The notes: generated from the sequence alone by a model not told the origin. Positions 9,984 to 19,481 are shown, numbered from the stretch's first letter. The stretch: DNA of 64,000 bases from Tetrapisispora phaffii CBS 4417 (GCF_000236905.1 NC_016522.1:62001-126000), one strand, 5' to 3'. Numbers and translations: made by a program.

Positions 9984-10847
9984 CTAAGGTTTTATTAAAG
10001 TGTCATTAACAAATAATACAACCCCATTCACACTAGTGACAATCTTGAGAACTGGCGTGAACACTTTGTCATTGACAGATGCGACAAAGTAGTCACCATT
10101 ACTTTCTCTTTGTAACAATACGTCGCCAGAACCTGAAGTTTGGTTTGCCAAACTTCTTAGCACTATTGCGTTGTTCTTGTAGCGGCCATATGTACTTTTG
10201 TTATCCTCATACGAGACTACATGAGATCTAACAAAATTGGCGATATTATCTTGAATAGCTTTATCGATTGCCTGGTCTGATGATTTATTTGCCTCCATGG
10301 CCTCTATATTTTTGGGAAATTGCCATGGTTTCATAGACAACCTCATCATAGACTCATTAATTGGTGAAATTACTATTAGGTCCTGATCTTCATCCATTAG
10401 TAAATTGTTTAAAGCTACATCCATTCTGGTGTAAGAGGCAAATATATTTATATTTTTCGAACTTGCTAAAGTGGAATTTAACTGCACCGGAGTTGTATCA
10501 TATTTATCAGATATTAGATTGTTGTTATATTTATTCATAAAATCCTTATCTTCATGGAATGGAAAAAGCTCAGATAACACCTTATTTAAATCTAAGGGCG
10601 TAATTTTTTCCGCCTGTGCTACTCTCTGATTTTGATTTTCATCCATATTTCTATTCCATACAGGACCATACCTTTGAAGTTGCTTATCGTTAGTAAAACG
10701 TATATTTTCATCAGCAAACCGTTTATGTAGTCTTCCATTTGCATCTTTGTACGTTATTAAATCCACTACTTCTTTCCCTAAGGCAAGACTCAAATAAAGA
10801 AAAAAAACAGCAAAAGTCAAAATAGGTTTCTCGTACATTTTATACAT
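9984..10847 (-). CDS. Fasciclin (FAS1)-domain secretory/vacuolar protein, YDR262W-like
   Basis: This 287-residue protein starts with a clear signal peptide (about residues 1-24, with a hydrophobic core ending near ALGKE). Six N-glycosylation sequons follow (for example NST, NES, NKS, NQT, NDT). Residues about 125-285 look like one FAS1 domain: an early NLL..DLIVISPINESM strand-helix segment, a central VRSHVV block, and a closing SVNGVVLFVNDTLI that matches the usual end of these domains. In S. cerevisiae the neighbour of DIN7/AKR1 is YDR262W, an uncharacterised vacuolar protein of similar size on the opposite strand, so this is probably its orthologue. A biochemical role is unknown; FAS1 domains generally mediate adhesion-type contacts. 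Confidence 0.75.
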   Translation of the reverse strand: MYKMYEKPILTFAVFFLYLSLALGKEVVDLITYKDANGRLHKRFADENIRFTNDKQLQRYGPVWNRNMDENQNQRVAQAEKITPLDLNKVLSELFPFHEDKDFMNKYNNNLISDKYDTTPVQLNSTLASSKNINIFASYTRMDVALNNLLMDEDQDLIVISPINESMMRLSMKPWQFPKNIEAMEANKSSDQAIDKAIQDNIANFVRSHVVSYEDNKSTYGRYKNNAIVLRSLANQTSGSGDVLLQRESNGDYFVASVNDKVFTPVLKIVTSVNGVVLFVNDTLIKP

Positions 10848-10997
10848 ATGTGTTTCAACAGCGTGTTATATGGTTTAAAATAGGTTGATCGACCTCTAAA
10901 TACCAAAAAAAGAGTTTCTTGAATAACTTACTATTAGAATAAGCTATGTGGGGTTGCTTTCCTTGTTCTTATATATCTCATCGCCTGCTGCTGTTTG

Positions 10998-11015
10998 AAA
11001 AAAAGGAACACAAAA
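10998..11015 (-). terminator. RNA polymerase III terminator(s) of tRNA-Gly
   Basis: On the minus strand, just past the tRNA 3' end, there is a TTTT (plus-strand A-run 11012-11015) followed by a T7 run (10998-11004). Pol III terminates in such T runs; the longer one is probably the efficient stop. Confidence 0.7.
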
Positions 11016-11019
11016 CAAA

Positions 11020-11090
11020 TGCGCAAGCCCGGAATCGAACCGGGGGCCCAACGATGGCAACGTTGGATTTTACCACTAAACCACTTGCGC
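11020..11090 (-). tRNA. tRNA-Gly(GCC)
   Basis: This 71-nt gene has a perfectly paired acceptor stem (GCGCAAG with CTTGCGC) and the A-box-like TGGTTTAGTGG. The anticodon GCC (plus-strand 11056-11058) sits in the loop TTGCCATC, and the B box is GGTTCGATTCC. Base 73 is A. It has no intron. As far as I can recall it is the same as S. cerevisiae tRNA-Gly(GCC). It lies at a point where gene order switches from the YOR032/YDR262 block to the YOR021 block. Confidence 0.97.
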
Positions 11091-11742
11091 AATCAATTTA
11101 TTGCTGATCTTTCTACGAAAACAAGTCCACGATAGATCAACTTGCCTGGTTATCTCATTAATGTACAGTTATCAGCATTTGTTCGCGACTGCCAATAAAC
11201 ATAGTTGCACCTTGTGCACAAACCTATTTAGGATAATATCCCGTCAACCTCTCAGTGAATGGAGTAGGACTATAATCTTTGAAACAATGTTTTTGGCAAC
11301 CATAATATGTATTCTTTAGGCAATAAAAACACCAGGTTAATTCAATGACACTCAGATAGGAATGGTTCGATGCAGATTAGTAGCGTTTGCAGAGTTAGAA
11401 TTGTAAGAGTCCGCCCCCCCTCATTGTAATGTAACATACCTAGTCGTATTTGGTTTCTGTGCAACTATTTAACAAATTCTTCAGAAACACTCGGACAAGA
11501 AAAACTTTTTTCAACGTTTTGGTGCAGAAAGCTCATCGATTTGTCAATCCTATAAATCATAATACAATTGATACATAAACTCATCAAGATTAATGTGACA
11601 GCTATAGATCTCTATATCAGTTCAACGTCTAGGTTTTTATGATGAACGTTGTAAATTACCTTGTGCAAAACATTTCAATTTGTTAGCAGTTCTTATTGCA
11701 TAGTAATACGGTAACAACTCATCAAGAGAATACAAGGACAGA
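11091..11742. other. Intergenic region, tRNA-Gly to SFM1
   Basis: No gene is supported. A C8 run followed by T near 11412-11420 contains a CCCCT stress-response-like element. A short frame with a non-ATG start (11101-11319) has no recognisable features and is not called. Confidence 0.55.
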
Positions 11743-12384
11743 ATGAAATATATTATTGAACATATGGAAGAAGGCTTCAGTGAATGGGTCGTTCTTGAGT
11801 ACTCGCAGATTTTGAAGGATGTTGGATCTGAGAATCTAATTCTTTCATCGTTGCCAAAGAATACAACAGAAAAGGATATCCCAGAAAGATTACTGAAATT
11901 AGGATTACAATGGACAACCGGTGATTTGAAAGAAATCACTAAAAAGTATCCCAACTTACAACAATTAGAGAATGGAAGAGTATGTTTATTAGACCCAAGA
12001 GCCAGCACAGACTTACAGCCAGAAGATGTGGAGAAATTCGATTATTTTGTGTTTGGTGGTATTCTGGGTGATCATCCACCAAGAGATCGTACTACAGAGT
12101 TAGCCATTGCTTATCCAAATCTGTTAATAGGAAGAAGACTAGGTGACAAGCAAATGACTACTGACACAGCAGTGAGAACTACTCAAATCATTGTTAAAGA
12201 TAAAAAAAAGTTTGAAGATATTGAGTTCATCGACTATCCAGAATTCAGATTCAGCAAGAATGAAGCCACTGAAATGCCTTTCAGATATGTATTAGATGCG
12301 CAAAAGAAGCCTATCCTTCCAGAAGGTATGTTAGAATTGATTAAACACGATGCTGAACAAAGTATCGATGATTTATTTATGTAA
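11743..12384 (+). CDS. SFM1: SPOUT-type protein arginine methyltransferase Sfm1
   Basis: This 213-residue protein has exactly the length of S. cerevisiae Sfm1 (YOR021C) and is highly similar along its whole length: it opens MKYIIEHMEEGFSEWV and has the conserved GGILGDHPPRDRT and RRLGDKQMTTDTAVRTTQ segments that form the trefoil-knot S-adenosylmethionine pocket. Sfm1 is a member of the otherwise RNA-directed SPOUT superfamily that monomethylates an arginine of ribosomal protein Rps3. The order SFM1, MCO10-like, HSP10 is that of YOR021C, YOR020W-A, YOR020C, with matching orientation. Confidence 0.97.
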   Translation: MKYIIEHMEEGFSEWVVLEYSQILKDVGSENLILSSLPKNTTEKDIPERLLKLGLQWTTGDLKEITKKYPNLQQLENGRVCLLDPRASTDLQPEDVEKFDYFVFGGILGDHPPRDRTTELAIAYPNLLIGRRLGDKQMTTDTAVRTTQIIVKDKKKFEDIEFIDYPEFRFSKNEATEMPFRYVLDAQKKPILPEGMLELIKHDAEQSIDDLFM

Positions 12385-12523
12385 TGACATAGTGTATATC
12401 TCCTTCGCAGTTTTTAATAATCGAATATATGTGGCATTAATTAAACTATACAATTACAGTTGCTAGTCTAACATTATGAATATATAGAAGTATATTTGCG
12501 CTAGACAATGCATTATCCTCTCA

Positions 12524-12742
12524 TCACTTATCAGTGGTTGATTCTTCTTTCAAAAAATCGGTTAGTAGTTCCTCAATGTTGATATCATCTTTATTTGAAG
12601 TATCAACCATTGCAGGTTTAGCTGGTTCTTGTTTACGACCCGTAGTACAGTAAGCTGTAATACCCCCAACAGCAACTAATGTTGAGATAGCCAAAACATG
12701 AGATTGCACAGTTCTACCAAAAATAACATATGCATTTCCCAT
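12524..12742 (-). CDS. MCO10: Mco10/Atp19 (subunit k)-like mitochondrial ATP synthase-associated protein
   Basis: This is a 72-residue protein. Its N-terminus, MGNAYVIFGRTVQSHVLAIST, matches the subunit k family (Atp19 and Mco10), and a single membrane segment covers about residues 14-32. The C-terminus is acidic and polar. Mco10 and Atp19 are small inner-membrane proteins that associate with dimers of F1Fo ATP synthase. Position decides the paralogue: in S. cerevisiae MCO10 (YOR020W-A) lies beside HSP10 (YOR020C) and SFM1 (YOR021C). It is transcribed divergently from HSP10. Atp19 is the alternative assignment. Confidence 0.8.
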   Translation of the reverse strand: MGNAYVIFGRTVQSHVLAISTLVAVGGITAYCTTGRKQEPAKPAMVDTSNKDDINIEELLTDFLKEESTTDK

Positions 12743-12928
12743 CTTTCCGATATTTAATTTTGTAATTATTCGTTTTATCCTTGTTTAAGAGCACCAATAT
12801 TACAGATGTGAAAGAACTAAACCAAGAATTTGACCATTCACTAACGTACATTGCGAATACTACAAGATATATAAAAGCTCAAACAAGTTTAACTTCTTAA
12901 TGCATTAGGAGTGAACAAATTAACTGAA

Positions 12929-12952
12929 GGGTGACATTGAAAAATGTCACCC
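12929..12952. repeat. Inverted repeat, 10-bp arms, 4-nt loop
   Basis: Arms 12929-12938 (GGGTGACATT) and 12943-12952 (AATGTCACCC) are exact reverse complements around GAAA. The right arm contains the ATG of the small frame at 12944, so a transcript could fold over that start codon. Confidence 0.75.
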
Positions 12953-13081
12953 GTTGATTATGATTGGCTGATTACGAATCAAAGATTTCCCCATTCTAAA
13001 GATGACTTTACTTCTGAAGTTATTGACGTTAATATCATTGACTCGCCAACCATTAACCAAAGATCCAAGAGACTGGAATAG
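12944..13081 (+). CDS. Possible small protein gene (45 codons), unrecognised
   Basis: An ATG-initiated frame of 45 codons begins MSPVDYDWLI and ends KRLE before TAG. I do not recognise the product. Reasons to list it: codons look normal, the sequence is less AT-rich than its flanks, it contains tryptophan and several aspartates, and no stop interrupts it in AT-rich DNA. Reasons for doubt: it is short, lies in a promoter region, and its start codon sits in a hairpin arm. It might be a real small gene, an upstream frame in a long HSP10 transcript, or chance. No membrane segment or signal peptide is visible. Confidence 0.3.
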   Translation: MSPVDYDWLITNQRFPHSKDDFTSEVIDVNIIDSPTINQRSKRLE

Positions 13082-13086
13082 ATGAT

Positions 13087-13109
13087 TACTTCAAGTTGAA
13101 CTTGAAGTA
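13087..13109. repeat. Perfect 11-bp inverted repeat, 1-nt spacer
   Basis: Arms TACTTCAAGTT and AACTTGAAGTA flank a single G. It lies just past the small frame, within the HSP10 promoter region. It could be a dimeric regulator site or a structured element; no matching factor is known to me. Confidence 0.7.
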
Positions 13110-13229
13110 GTGGTCGTCTCATCTCATTTAACTGTTTGCATTAATACCTTTATAACTTTTGACAATTGCACAATTCTATTACCCGCAACATCCAAATTTA
13201 CTCAAATTAACTACAACTCACATTATCTA

Positions 13230-13247
13230 GAACCTTCAACCTTATTC
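13230..13247 (+). promoter_or_regulatory. Candidate heat-shock element of HSP10
   Basis: GAACCTTC (13230-13237) is the core GAAnnTTC dyad of an Hsf1 site, with another TTC at 13245-13247 giving a gapped arrangement. It lies about 170 bp before the HSP10 start, a typical distance. Hsf1 control of HSP10 is known in S. cerevisiae; its use here is inferred. Confidence 0.5.
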
Positions 13248-13407
13248 ATGCATAATATAACCTAGCTATATATATAACACCTTCTTTATATATCTGATTA
13301 TTTATTCCAGTGGATAGTATTAGTTAATTATTAGATGTTGTAAGTAGGTATATATATATATATAAACATACCATTTAAAACATTCCAACACCAAAAATCA
13401 TAATAAC

Positions 13408-13731
13408 ATGTCAAGCATCATCAGATCTGCCAAATCTATTGTTCCATTAATGGACCGTGTTCTAGTTCAAAGAGTTAAAGCTGAAGCTAAGACTGCTTCT
13501 GGTTTGTACTTACCTGAGAAGAACGTTGAAAAGTTAAACCAAGCTACTGTCTTGGCTGTGGGTCCAGGTTTCACTGACGCTACAGGCAATAAAATTATTC
13601 CACAAGTTAAAGTAGGTGATCAAGTCTTGATTCCACAATTCGGTGGGTCTACAATCAAGTTAAGAAATGACGATGAAGTTATCTTGTTTAGAGATAGCGA
13701 AATCTTAGCTAAATTAAAGGATGAGGCTTAG
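13408..13731 (+). CDS. HSP10: Mitochondrial co-chaperonin Hsp10
   Basis: This 107-residue GroES-family protein is nearly identical in length to S. cerevisiae Hsp10 (106). After a short N-terminus come PLMDRVLVQRV, the mobile loop AEAKTASGLYLPEKN that contacts Hsp60, the VLAVGPGF strand and the closing VILFRDSEILAKL. It caps the Hsp60 ring in the mitochondrial matrix and is essential for folding imported proteins. As in other yeasts there is no cleavable presequence; the basic N-terminal residues serve as the targeting signal. It is divergent from the MCO10-like gene and converges with PRP3. Confidence 0.98.
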   Translation: MSSIIRSAKSIVPLMDRVLVQRVKAEAKTASGLYLPEKNVEKLNQATVLAVGPGFTDATGNKIIPQVKVGDQVLIPQFGGSTIKLRNDDEVILFRDSEILAKLKDEA

Positions 13732-14077
13732 AGTTAATTCATGCACATATGCACACGAAAAACAAGTGCACATACTTGTGTGAATATTTGTATGTATATG
13801 AGTGAAATAACAGGCGTATCTAGTAGCATCATACTACTTATATCAAATCATGTAAATAAGTATTCGCCATTACTTAATTGTGAAATTTTTCATTTTACAA
13901 TAATGTAATTGGATGTTAATAATTATTTGAGGTTGTTTTGATGAATATTCAATATTAATGTCGATATTTAAATAAAATCTAATTATATCTATTTAGATAT
14001 TTATGATAAATAGCATTCAAAAATATTAAATAAATGCAACGACTTCATAACAATGGTACAAATGCTTCGAGAATGAG
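13732..14077. other. Convergent intergenic region, HSP10-PRP3
   Basis: AT-rich 3' region shared by two convergent genes. No gene or strong repeat is seen. Confidence 0.6.
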
Positions 14078-15424
14078 TTACTCAATGACGTATTGGAACA
14101 ACTGGCCAGCATTAAATCTCTCCAGGGCATCTTTAATGTCTTCTTCTCTCTGATAAACTTTCATAAACCAATTAGGAAACTTTGATTCATTAATATATCC
14201 TTCCCATACTTTCTCCACTGAATTATCACTCATGTCAATTTCAGAATTGGTTGTTTTGTCAATAAACGATTCATTCCATTTCAATCGACTTGTTATTAAC
14301 TTTTCGTAAAATTTACAAGATTTTTCATCACCATAGATTATTATAATACCTGGTCCATCATCTTTTACTCTTGCACAAGCACCGCGTAATCCTAGTTGTT
14401 TGCTATTAACCTTCAGTTTATATCTGATGGATGGGTTCACTAGCTTTTTAAATTTGAATATTTTGCAAATGTTGTTTCTGGGTGGAACTTTGACGTTAGG
14501 TATGCCAAGGTTTTCTCTCTTTCTCTTAACGGCTTCCTCGTGACGGATTTTGTTTGTTTCTTCATGTTTTCTCTTTCTTTCTTCGACTTGTTCTCGTACC
14601 GTGTTTTCCCATTGAGTTGGATCAGTAATATTTTGATTATTTTCATATACATTCATCATGTTACTTACCTTAACTTTTGGTTCAGGTTTAGGTAAAATGC
14701 CCAGTTTTATTTTAGTTTCTTTTTCTTCCCTTTCAAGTTTTTTCCTATTTCTTCTGAGTTTTTTTCTTTCTGTTTTAGTCAGATATATCTTACTTACAAG
14801 CCTATTTCTATCTCCTAATTTGATTGGTACTGGGTGTTGGACATACCGTATCGATGGATGGCTTACAATTTCAGAATTTCGTTCATCATCTTCAACTTCA
14901 GATTCAGACTCAGATACATCATCTACGGTAAACTGCTTATCATATTTCTCTAAAATATTATTATTCTCATCTAAGTAAGGGCGGTCCCACCACTCAACGT
15001 CTGGTATATCTTCTACTGCAGTAAAATATTTATCTTCTCCGATAACGTGGTTTGGTATTAATCCTTCTTTGATTTTATTTAATTTCTCTTTCTCCAACTT
15101 TTCCTGTGTCTTCTCTCCATAAATTCTCTTCCTCTTCTTTTTTTTATTCAATAGCCTCTGTTTCTCATATTCTGCCGTTATTTCACCCTTTTTGTGAAAC
15201 ACTAAACCTCTGTGAAGTCTATCGTTAACTTTTTTGTAATTAGCTTCACCTTTAGCATCATGGAAGTTAAGGTAAGGATTCTCTTGCTTATGTTGTCTTC
15301 TAATTAAATTTAAATTTGATGAAAAAAGTATAGGGTTGATTTCGGTTTTTAAACCTTTCTTCTGTGTCTGTTGGTTCTCAACGACGCTCCCTTTATAAGT
15401 CTCGTCACTCTTCTGATCCCTCAT
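14078..15424 (-). CDS. PRP3: U4/U6 snRNP splicing factor Prp3
   Basis: This 448-residue protein (S. cerevisiae Prp3 has 469) is highly charged. It has the PRP3 domain in the middle (NPYLNFHDAKGEANYKKVNDRLHRGLVFHKKGE; VEWWDRPYL) and a lysine/arginine-rich stretch (TKTERKKLRRNRKKLEREEKE). A compact C-terminal domain follows (about residues 320-448, with LKVNSKQLGLRGACARVKDDGPGIIIIYGDEKSCKFYEKL) that binds the U4/U6 duplex and the 3' end of U6. It is essential for assembling the U4/U6.U5 tri-snRNP. It lies beside the JIP4-like gene as YDR473C lies beside YDR475C in S. cerevisiae, on the same strand. Confidence 0.96.
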   Translation of the reverse strand: MRDQKSDETYKGSVVENQQTQKKGLKTEINPILFSSNLNLIRRQHKQENPYLNFHDAKGEANYKKVNDRLHRGLVFHKKGEITAEYEKQRLLNKKKKRKRIYGEKTQEKLEKEKLNKIKEGLIPNHVIGEDKYFTAVEDIPDVEWWDRPYLDENNNILEKYDKQFTVDDVSESESEVEDDERNSEIVSHPSIRYVQHPVPIKLGDRNRLVSKIYLTKTERKKLRRNRKKLEREEKETKIKLGILPKPEPKVKVSNMMNVYENNQNITDPTQWENTVREQVEERKRKHEETNKIRHEEAVKRKRENLGIPNVKVPPRNNICKIFKFKKLVNPSIRYKLKVNSKQLGLRGACARVKDDGPGIIIIYGDEKSCKFYEKLITSRLKWNESFIDKTTNSEIDMSDNSVEKVWEGYINESKFPNWFMKVYQREEDIKDALERFNAGQLFQYVIE

Positions 15425-15789
15425 ATTGATTGACTACTTGAATATCTTCAACGGAAATGTAGAGATGATGGCTCCCAGGTTTTACTAAATTCTTGCTAGT
15501 ATAAGTTATATGTTTGGATTCTTATATTACTAAACATTTGTAGTTAGTAGTTATGACTTTAATATAATCATAATTAGCTGACAACATTTATCATTCAACT
15601 AAATCATTTTATTTGGACTTAATTTATATTTTATATTCTGATGCCGTTCGCATTACTTTGTAAATATTGAAACTGACAAATACAGGATTATAATAAATAT
15701 ATTAAAAAGGATAAATTAAATGTACTTAGTATGCATATTATAAAAATTATATTGGTATATTACCTAATAATGAGTAATGTATGTTTGTT
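15425..15789. other. Intergenic region, JIP4-like to PRP3
   Basis: AT-rich spacer between two minus-strand genes, containing the PRP3 promoter. No other feature is seen. Confidence 0.55.
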
Positions 15790-17862
15790 TCATTTCTTAA
15801 ATAAAGATGAGAAAAATCCACCACTTTTCTTCTTAGGAGGACTTTCGGTATTACTTACGACTTTTCTCAAAACTGGGCCCTCAGTATCTTTCTTTATTTT
15901 TCGATGTGAATCGTGTGTATGTCCAGGGCTATTTCCACTGTATGTCAAAACATGGCTAATCGAGGGTAGATCATCAAGGTTACTTCTTGTTGGCGAACTT
16001 GATAATTGACGTGTTAACGGTTGTCTTGGTTGATGAGACAAGGTTCTCACTATGCCACTGTGTGTATGAGTATGATGAAGTTTAGGTGCTTTGGTTTTAG
16101 AGGTAGTATTGACAACATCTAACATTGATTTTTTAGAAGTAGTTTCAGGTTTTACTTCACCACCTGTTATTTCCTTCTTCCAACGCTCAAATTCTGAGAC
16201 TACAGAACAATCCACCTTGATTTGTGCAATTGATTTCGCAAATGAAACGGAAGCATTAAAAATGATATTTATTTTACAGAGTGGGTCATTATGATTGTTG
16301 ATTTCACATTTTTTTAAATTTTCTAACATATTATTTCTATTGTCCATGGATAATAATTTCAATTGTTGCTCCATTGTCTTCGATGTAATCTCGTGTTCAA
16401 TTCTATTCGTAATGGAATCATCTGTGTTGGATTTATCTTGTTTTTTCTTAACAGCTGATTCTACTAGTAAATTCAATTCAGAGTTATTCTTTACTGGTCC
16501 CGAATTTTCATTTTGTATACTTCTTTCGAATTCGTGCATTCTTAGCGAAGGAACAAGGAACACTGGAACAATATACCTTGTTGCTAATTGATCAGATACA
16601 TATCTAGACTTCCAACACACTAAATCCTCGGTTAATTTCCATTTCTTTGTACCTGCAACAATGAAGTCTGGATTATAACTTTTGAATACATCAATTAAAG
16701 TGGAAGATGTCTTATCAACATTAATTTCAACAGTGATCTTCACCGATAAGGACGGTGAGATTATTGATGTTATATAGGTAAAAATATTTCTTATTGAATT
16801 CTCAATGTCAATTTTCTCGTAACCATAGCACCACTCTGTCGCATTATTTGTTAAAGGTGAAGAGAATAATGAAAACAAATCTTTTTTAGTATTGTCTGAG
16901 GATGCTCTAGATGATGAAGAAGCAGCATCTGAGGTGATATCTCCAACAAATTTATTAAACTTATCACCATGGTTACGTCCCGGCAATTTTATCTTCGGTA
17001 AATTTGCGATGACCACTAGGTGATCGTTATTAGATAGTTCTTTAAGAATCCAATCCAAGGCCACCCACGTATATTTTCTACCACTGATATGACAGATTAT
17101 AGTCCTTGGACCATTTGTAAAACCAACTTTCTTCTGAAGGATTTTATCTTTTTTCCTCTGTTGTTTTGTGATGGGAGTGTAGTCATTGCCCATTACAGCC
17201 ATAGTATATTGTTCTTCAGGAAATAATATATCAGGCTTTTTAAAATATATTGACTTATTGCATCTCCTATGACCAATTCTATTTTTACGTGTCCGCCAAG
17301 CTTTTTTAAACATATTCTGTTCTCTATTGATAATTACAGAATCTGTACTGACACTCGGTCTGCTTGGATAATCAGTTCTGACAATTTTACCATTTTCTGA
17401 TATCTTCAAATGATGTGACAAATTATTTGCAGCCATTCTAGTTTTCGGGGAAATCCATCCAGGAGGAAATGATGAACTTCTATTATGCGAGGAATGTGTA
17501 GTATAATCATGTTGCCCCTGTTTTAAATGCGACTCTGGCTGATAACTTTCGTTATCGTAATATTCATCCATCGTATAAGCATCAGGAATCTGTACACCTA
17601 AAAATTCAGGTTCCTCAGTTTGAAAATGAGAATTATCAGTGAACGATGGAACAGTATTAAAAGACACAGAAGGAGATAAAGTTGGTATTCTAGATTCTTG
17701 TTGACTCTCAGTGCCTCCGGTTTGCATTCGCTTACCGTCATCGTTGGAACTGACACTTTGAGTGGCATCTATACTACCGGAGTAATCATTCAAGCTATCG
17801 GAGTAAATTTTGAGCTGACTATAAGCATCTCTCATTTGCTTAACCGCATCTGAGTCACCCAT
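15790..17862 (-). CDS. JIP4: Jip4/YOR019W-like protein with a universal-stress-protein fold
   Basis: This 690-residue protein has a serine-rich, disordered N-terminus (1-190) and a Usp/adenine-nucleotide-alpha-hydrolase-like core (about 250-440). Core segments include RTIICHISGRKYTWVALDWIL, DHLVVIANL, YNPDFIVAGTKKWK and a strand ending VPVFLVPSL. A low-complexity tail ends in a basic GFFSSLFKK motif that might be lipidated or bind membrane. The S. cerevisiae duplicates are JIP4 (YDR475C, 876 residues) and YOR019W (730). Neighbours here come from both copies (PRP3 YDR473C, YDR476C; HSP10 YOR020C), so the gene descends from their ancestor and either name is possible. The molecular function is unknown. 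Confidence 0.85.
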   Translation of the reverse strand: MGDSDAVKQMRDAYSQLKIYSDSLNDYSGSIDATQSVSSNDDGKRMQTGGTESQQESRIPTLSPSVSFNTVPSFTDNSHFQTEEPEFLGVQIPDAYTMDEYYDNESYQPESHLKQGQHDYTTHSSHNRSSSFPPGWISPKTRMAANNLSHHLKISENGKIVRTDYPSRPSVSTDSVIINREQNMFKKAWRTRKNRIGHRRCNKSIYFKKPDILFPEEQYTMAVMGNDYTPITKQQRKKDKILQKKVGFTNGPRTIICHISGRKYTWVALDWILKELSNNDHLVVIANLPKIKLPGRNHGDKFNKFVGDITSDAASSSSRASSDNTKKDLFSLFSSPLTNNATEWCYGYEKIDIENSIRNIFTYITSIISPSLSVKITVEINVDKTSSTLIDVFKSYNPDFIVAGTKKWKLTEDLVCWKSRYVSDQLATRYIVPVFLVPSLRMHEFERSIQNENSGPVKNNSELNLLVESAVKKKQDKSNTDDSITNRIEHEITSKTMEQQLKLLSMDNRNNMLENLKKCEINNHNDPLCKINIIFNASVSFAKSIAQIKVDCSVVSEFERWKKEITGGEVKPETTSKKSMLDVVNTTSKTKAPKLHHTHTHSGIVRTLSHQPRQPLTRQLSSSPTRSNLDDLPSISHVLTYSGNSPGHTHDSHRKIKKDTEGPVLRKVVSNTESPPKKKSGGFFSSLFKK

Positions 17863-18272
17863 AGTATAGTGTCAATATTTTGGGATGTATATAGTAACCC
17901 TCAGTATTGTTGTTTTTATTTTTGGTATCGTTAATTTTATACCCAATTTACTAGATATAAAACAAATCTCAAATTGTAATAGAAAACGTTCCCATATATA
18001 ATGCGATTGGTAGTGATGGAAATAGACTAGACAACCCAAACACTCACTTAATAAATTGGAATTTTGCTTCTATGCATGTTTATATATATATGTATAATTG
18101 CCCTTTAATTAATTTGGCGGTCAAATATTTCACGGCTCTTAAAACGGTGATTGATAGTCAGACCAGGGTAAATGTCACTGGGTAATACGCTGCATTGAAA
18201 CTATACAGATAGTTACATAAGTGTTGCAGAAGGTATATATGTGTGTGTGTGAGGACGGTAGAGTTCAATGTT
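17863..18272. other. Intergenic region upstream of the JIP4-like gene
   Basis: AT-rich spacer with TATATA stretches (about 18080-18093). It should contain the promoter of the JIP4-like gene and the 3' end of the YDR476C-like gene. No gene is seen. Confidence 0.55.
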
Positions 18273-18980
18273 CTACTCAGACTTTAGTTTCTCCATTGCA
18301 AGTTGTTCGAGTCTCTTGGCAGGAGCATAGCCTTCAAGAAGGCCCAATGCGTACCATTCAATCAGAAAATCGGTTGGGACCCTGTAGAACTTCAATTTTG
18401 GTCTTAATAATATGTATGTCTCTAAAATGTGGGTAATGATAGCTAGAGCTTCGATAGCAATCAATATAAAGTCATTGTCTAGGAACTCTTTAATGAATTC
18501 TGGCAATGGCAGCAGGTGAAGCAATGGACGGTAGAAATAACACATCAATGGCAGGAAAACAGCCACAATAATGATGTATTCGACTATATTGTTAGGGTAC
18601 ACAACCTCATTAATCTGTATATGCGAGTAGTTTCTCTCCTTCGCAGCTTTTCTAACCATCTTGTCGATGTATACGGTGAAATCAGATAATTGCGTCAATG
18701 GTGTCTCGAATACGATTAACTTGTCAATATCAAACTCGACCTCGTTGTGATGGAACCTGATTGTCATAGATTGCAAGTCGTATGAAAGCAATCTCACAGC
18801 AGTGATCTTGGAGGTAATTGGGACATGCCCATAGAAATATAAAATATCCGTGAGGGCCAGCCTATGGTTTGCGTTAAAAGCAGTGATAGCGTCTTGTTGA
18901 TCAAACGTCATGGTACAATCTCGGTTCGGTACACTGTCAATTGCGATCATGAACAAAACTAACACAAAGATCGCATGCAT
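18273..18980 (-). CDS. YDR476C: YDR476C-like endoplasmic reticulum membrane protein
   Basis: This 235-residue protein is called from the ATG at 18978-18980; the frame is open slightly further upstream but lacks another ATG. Residues 1-18 form a signal peptide (MHAIFVLVLFMIAIDSVP). The next roughly 120 residues look lumenal and carry conserved-looking NHRLALTDILYFYG and ITAVRLLSYD segments. Two hydrophobic segments follow (IVEYIIIVAVFLPLMCYFY and FILIAIEALAIITHILETYILL), then a cytosolic tail. YDR476C (224 residues) precedes SNF1 divergently in S. cerevisiae, as here. Family members contain a DUF2470-like region, but no activity is established. The name rests on synteny plus length and topology. 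Confidence 0.8.
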   Translation of the reverse strand: MHAIFVLVLFMIAIDSVPNRDCTMTFDQQDAITAFNANHRLALTDILYFYGHVPITSKITAVRLLSYDLQSMTIRFHHNEVEFDIDKLIVFETPLTQLSDFTVYIDKMVRKAAKERNYSHIQINEVVYPNNIVEYIIIVAVFLPLMCYFYRPLLHLLPLPEFIKEFLDNDFILIAIEALAIITHILETYILLRPKLKFYRVPTDFLIEWYALGLLEGYAPAKRLEQLAMEKLKSE

Positions 18981-19481
18981 CCTATATATCAATTACCTCC
19001 CTCCTACATATAAATAGATAAGTATGTGTGAGTGGTTGAACGACCTCTGATGATGTTGAACCAAGTGGTCATTAAACGATTGATTGAATTGACGTTACCC
19101 GCGTTACCATTGTTACCATTGTTACCCGACCACACCTGCGGAATTATCAACTCAAAAATGTTTCACGAACCTTTTTCCAATAAAGTGCATCAACTGACCA
19201 CTAAGTAACAGTAATTAAATAATAATGAACAACTTCTACGTTTAGTGATAACTGTTTTAAATGATTATGAAGTTGACAATCGGGTTGACTTGTGATCTTA
19301 CGTGTGTTTTCATTTGTTTCTTGGCTATTAGTTTTGCAATCTTAGGAAGCTAACAAGTGTGTATCGATACGTATGCAGTGCTAGCCGATATAGGAATTTT
19401 GCTTACTTTTTAACTGGTTTAGAATTGGTATCAAAGTTACACAAGTACATATATTTTGCGAGATACGCTTTTAATTAATAG
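18981..19481. other. Divergent promoter region, YDR476C-like / SNF1
   Basis: Contains two TTACCCG Reb1 cores 27 bp apart (19095 and 19122) with TTACCATTG repeats between them. No further gene is seen. Confidence 0.6.
19095..19128 (+). promoter_or_regulatory. Paired Reb1 sites in the SNF1 promoter
   Basis: TTACCCG occurs at 19095-19101 and 19122-19128, joined by GTTACCATT repeats. The pair sits about 355-390 bp before the SNF1 start and between divergent genes, a common place for Reb1. The motif is seen; binding is inferred. Confidence 0.5.

Larger units (their letters stand above)
12743..13407. other. Divergent MCO10-HSP10 intergenic region
   Basis: The shared promoter region contains two perfect hairpin-forming repeats (12929-12952 and 13087-13109), a possible 45-codon gene (12944-13081), a heat-shock element and a TATA stretch at about 13350-13365 near HSP10. 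Confidence 0.6.
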
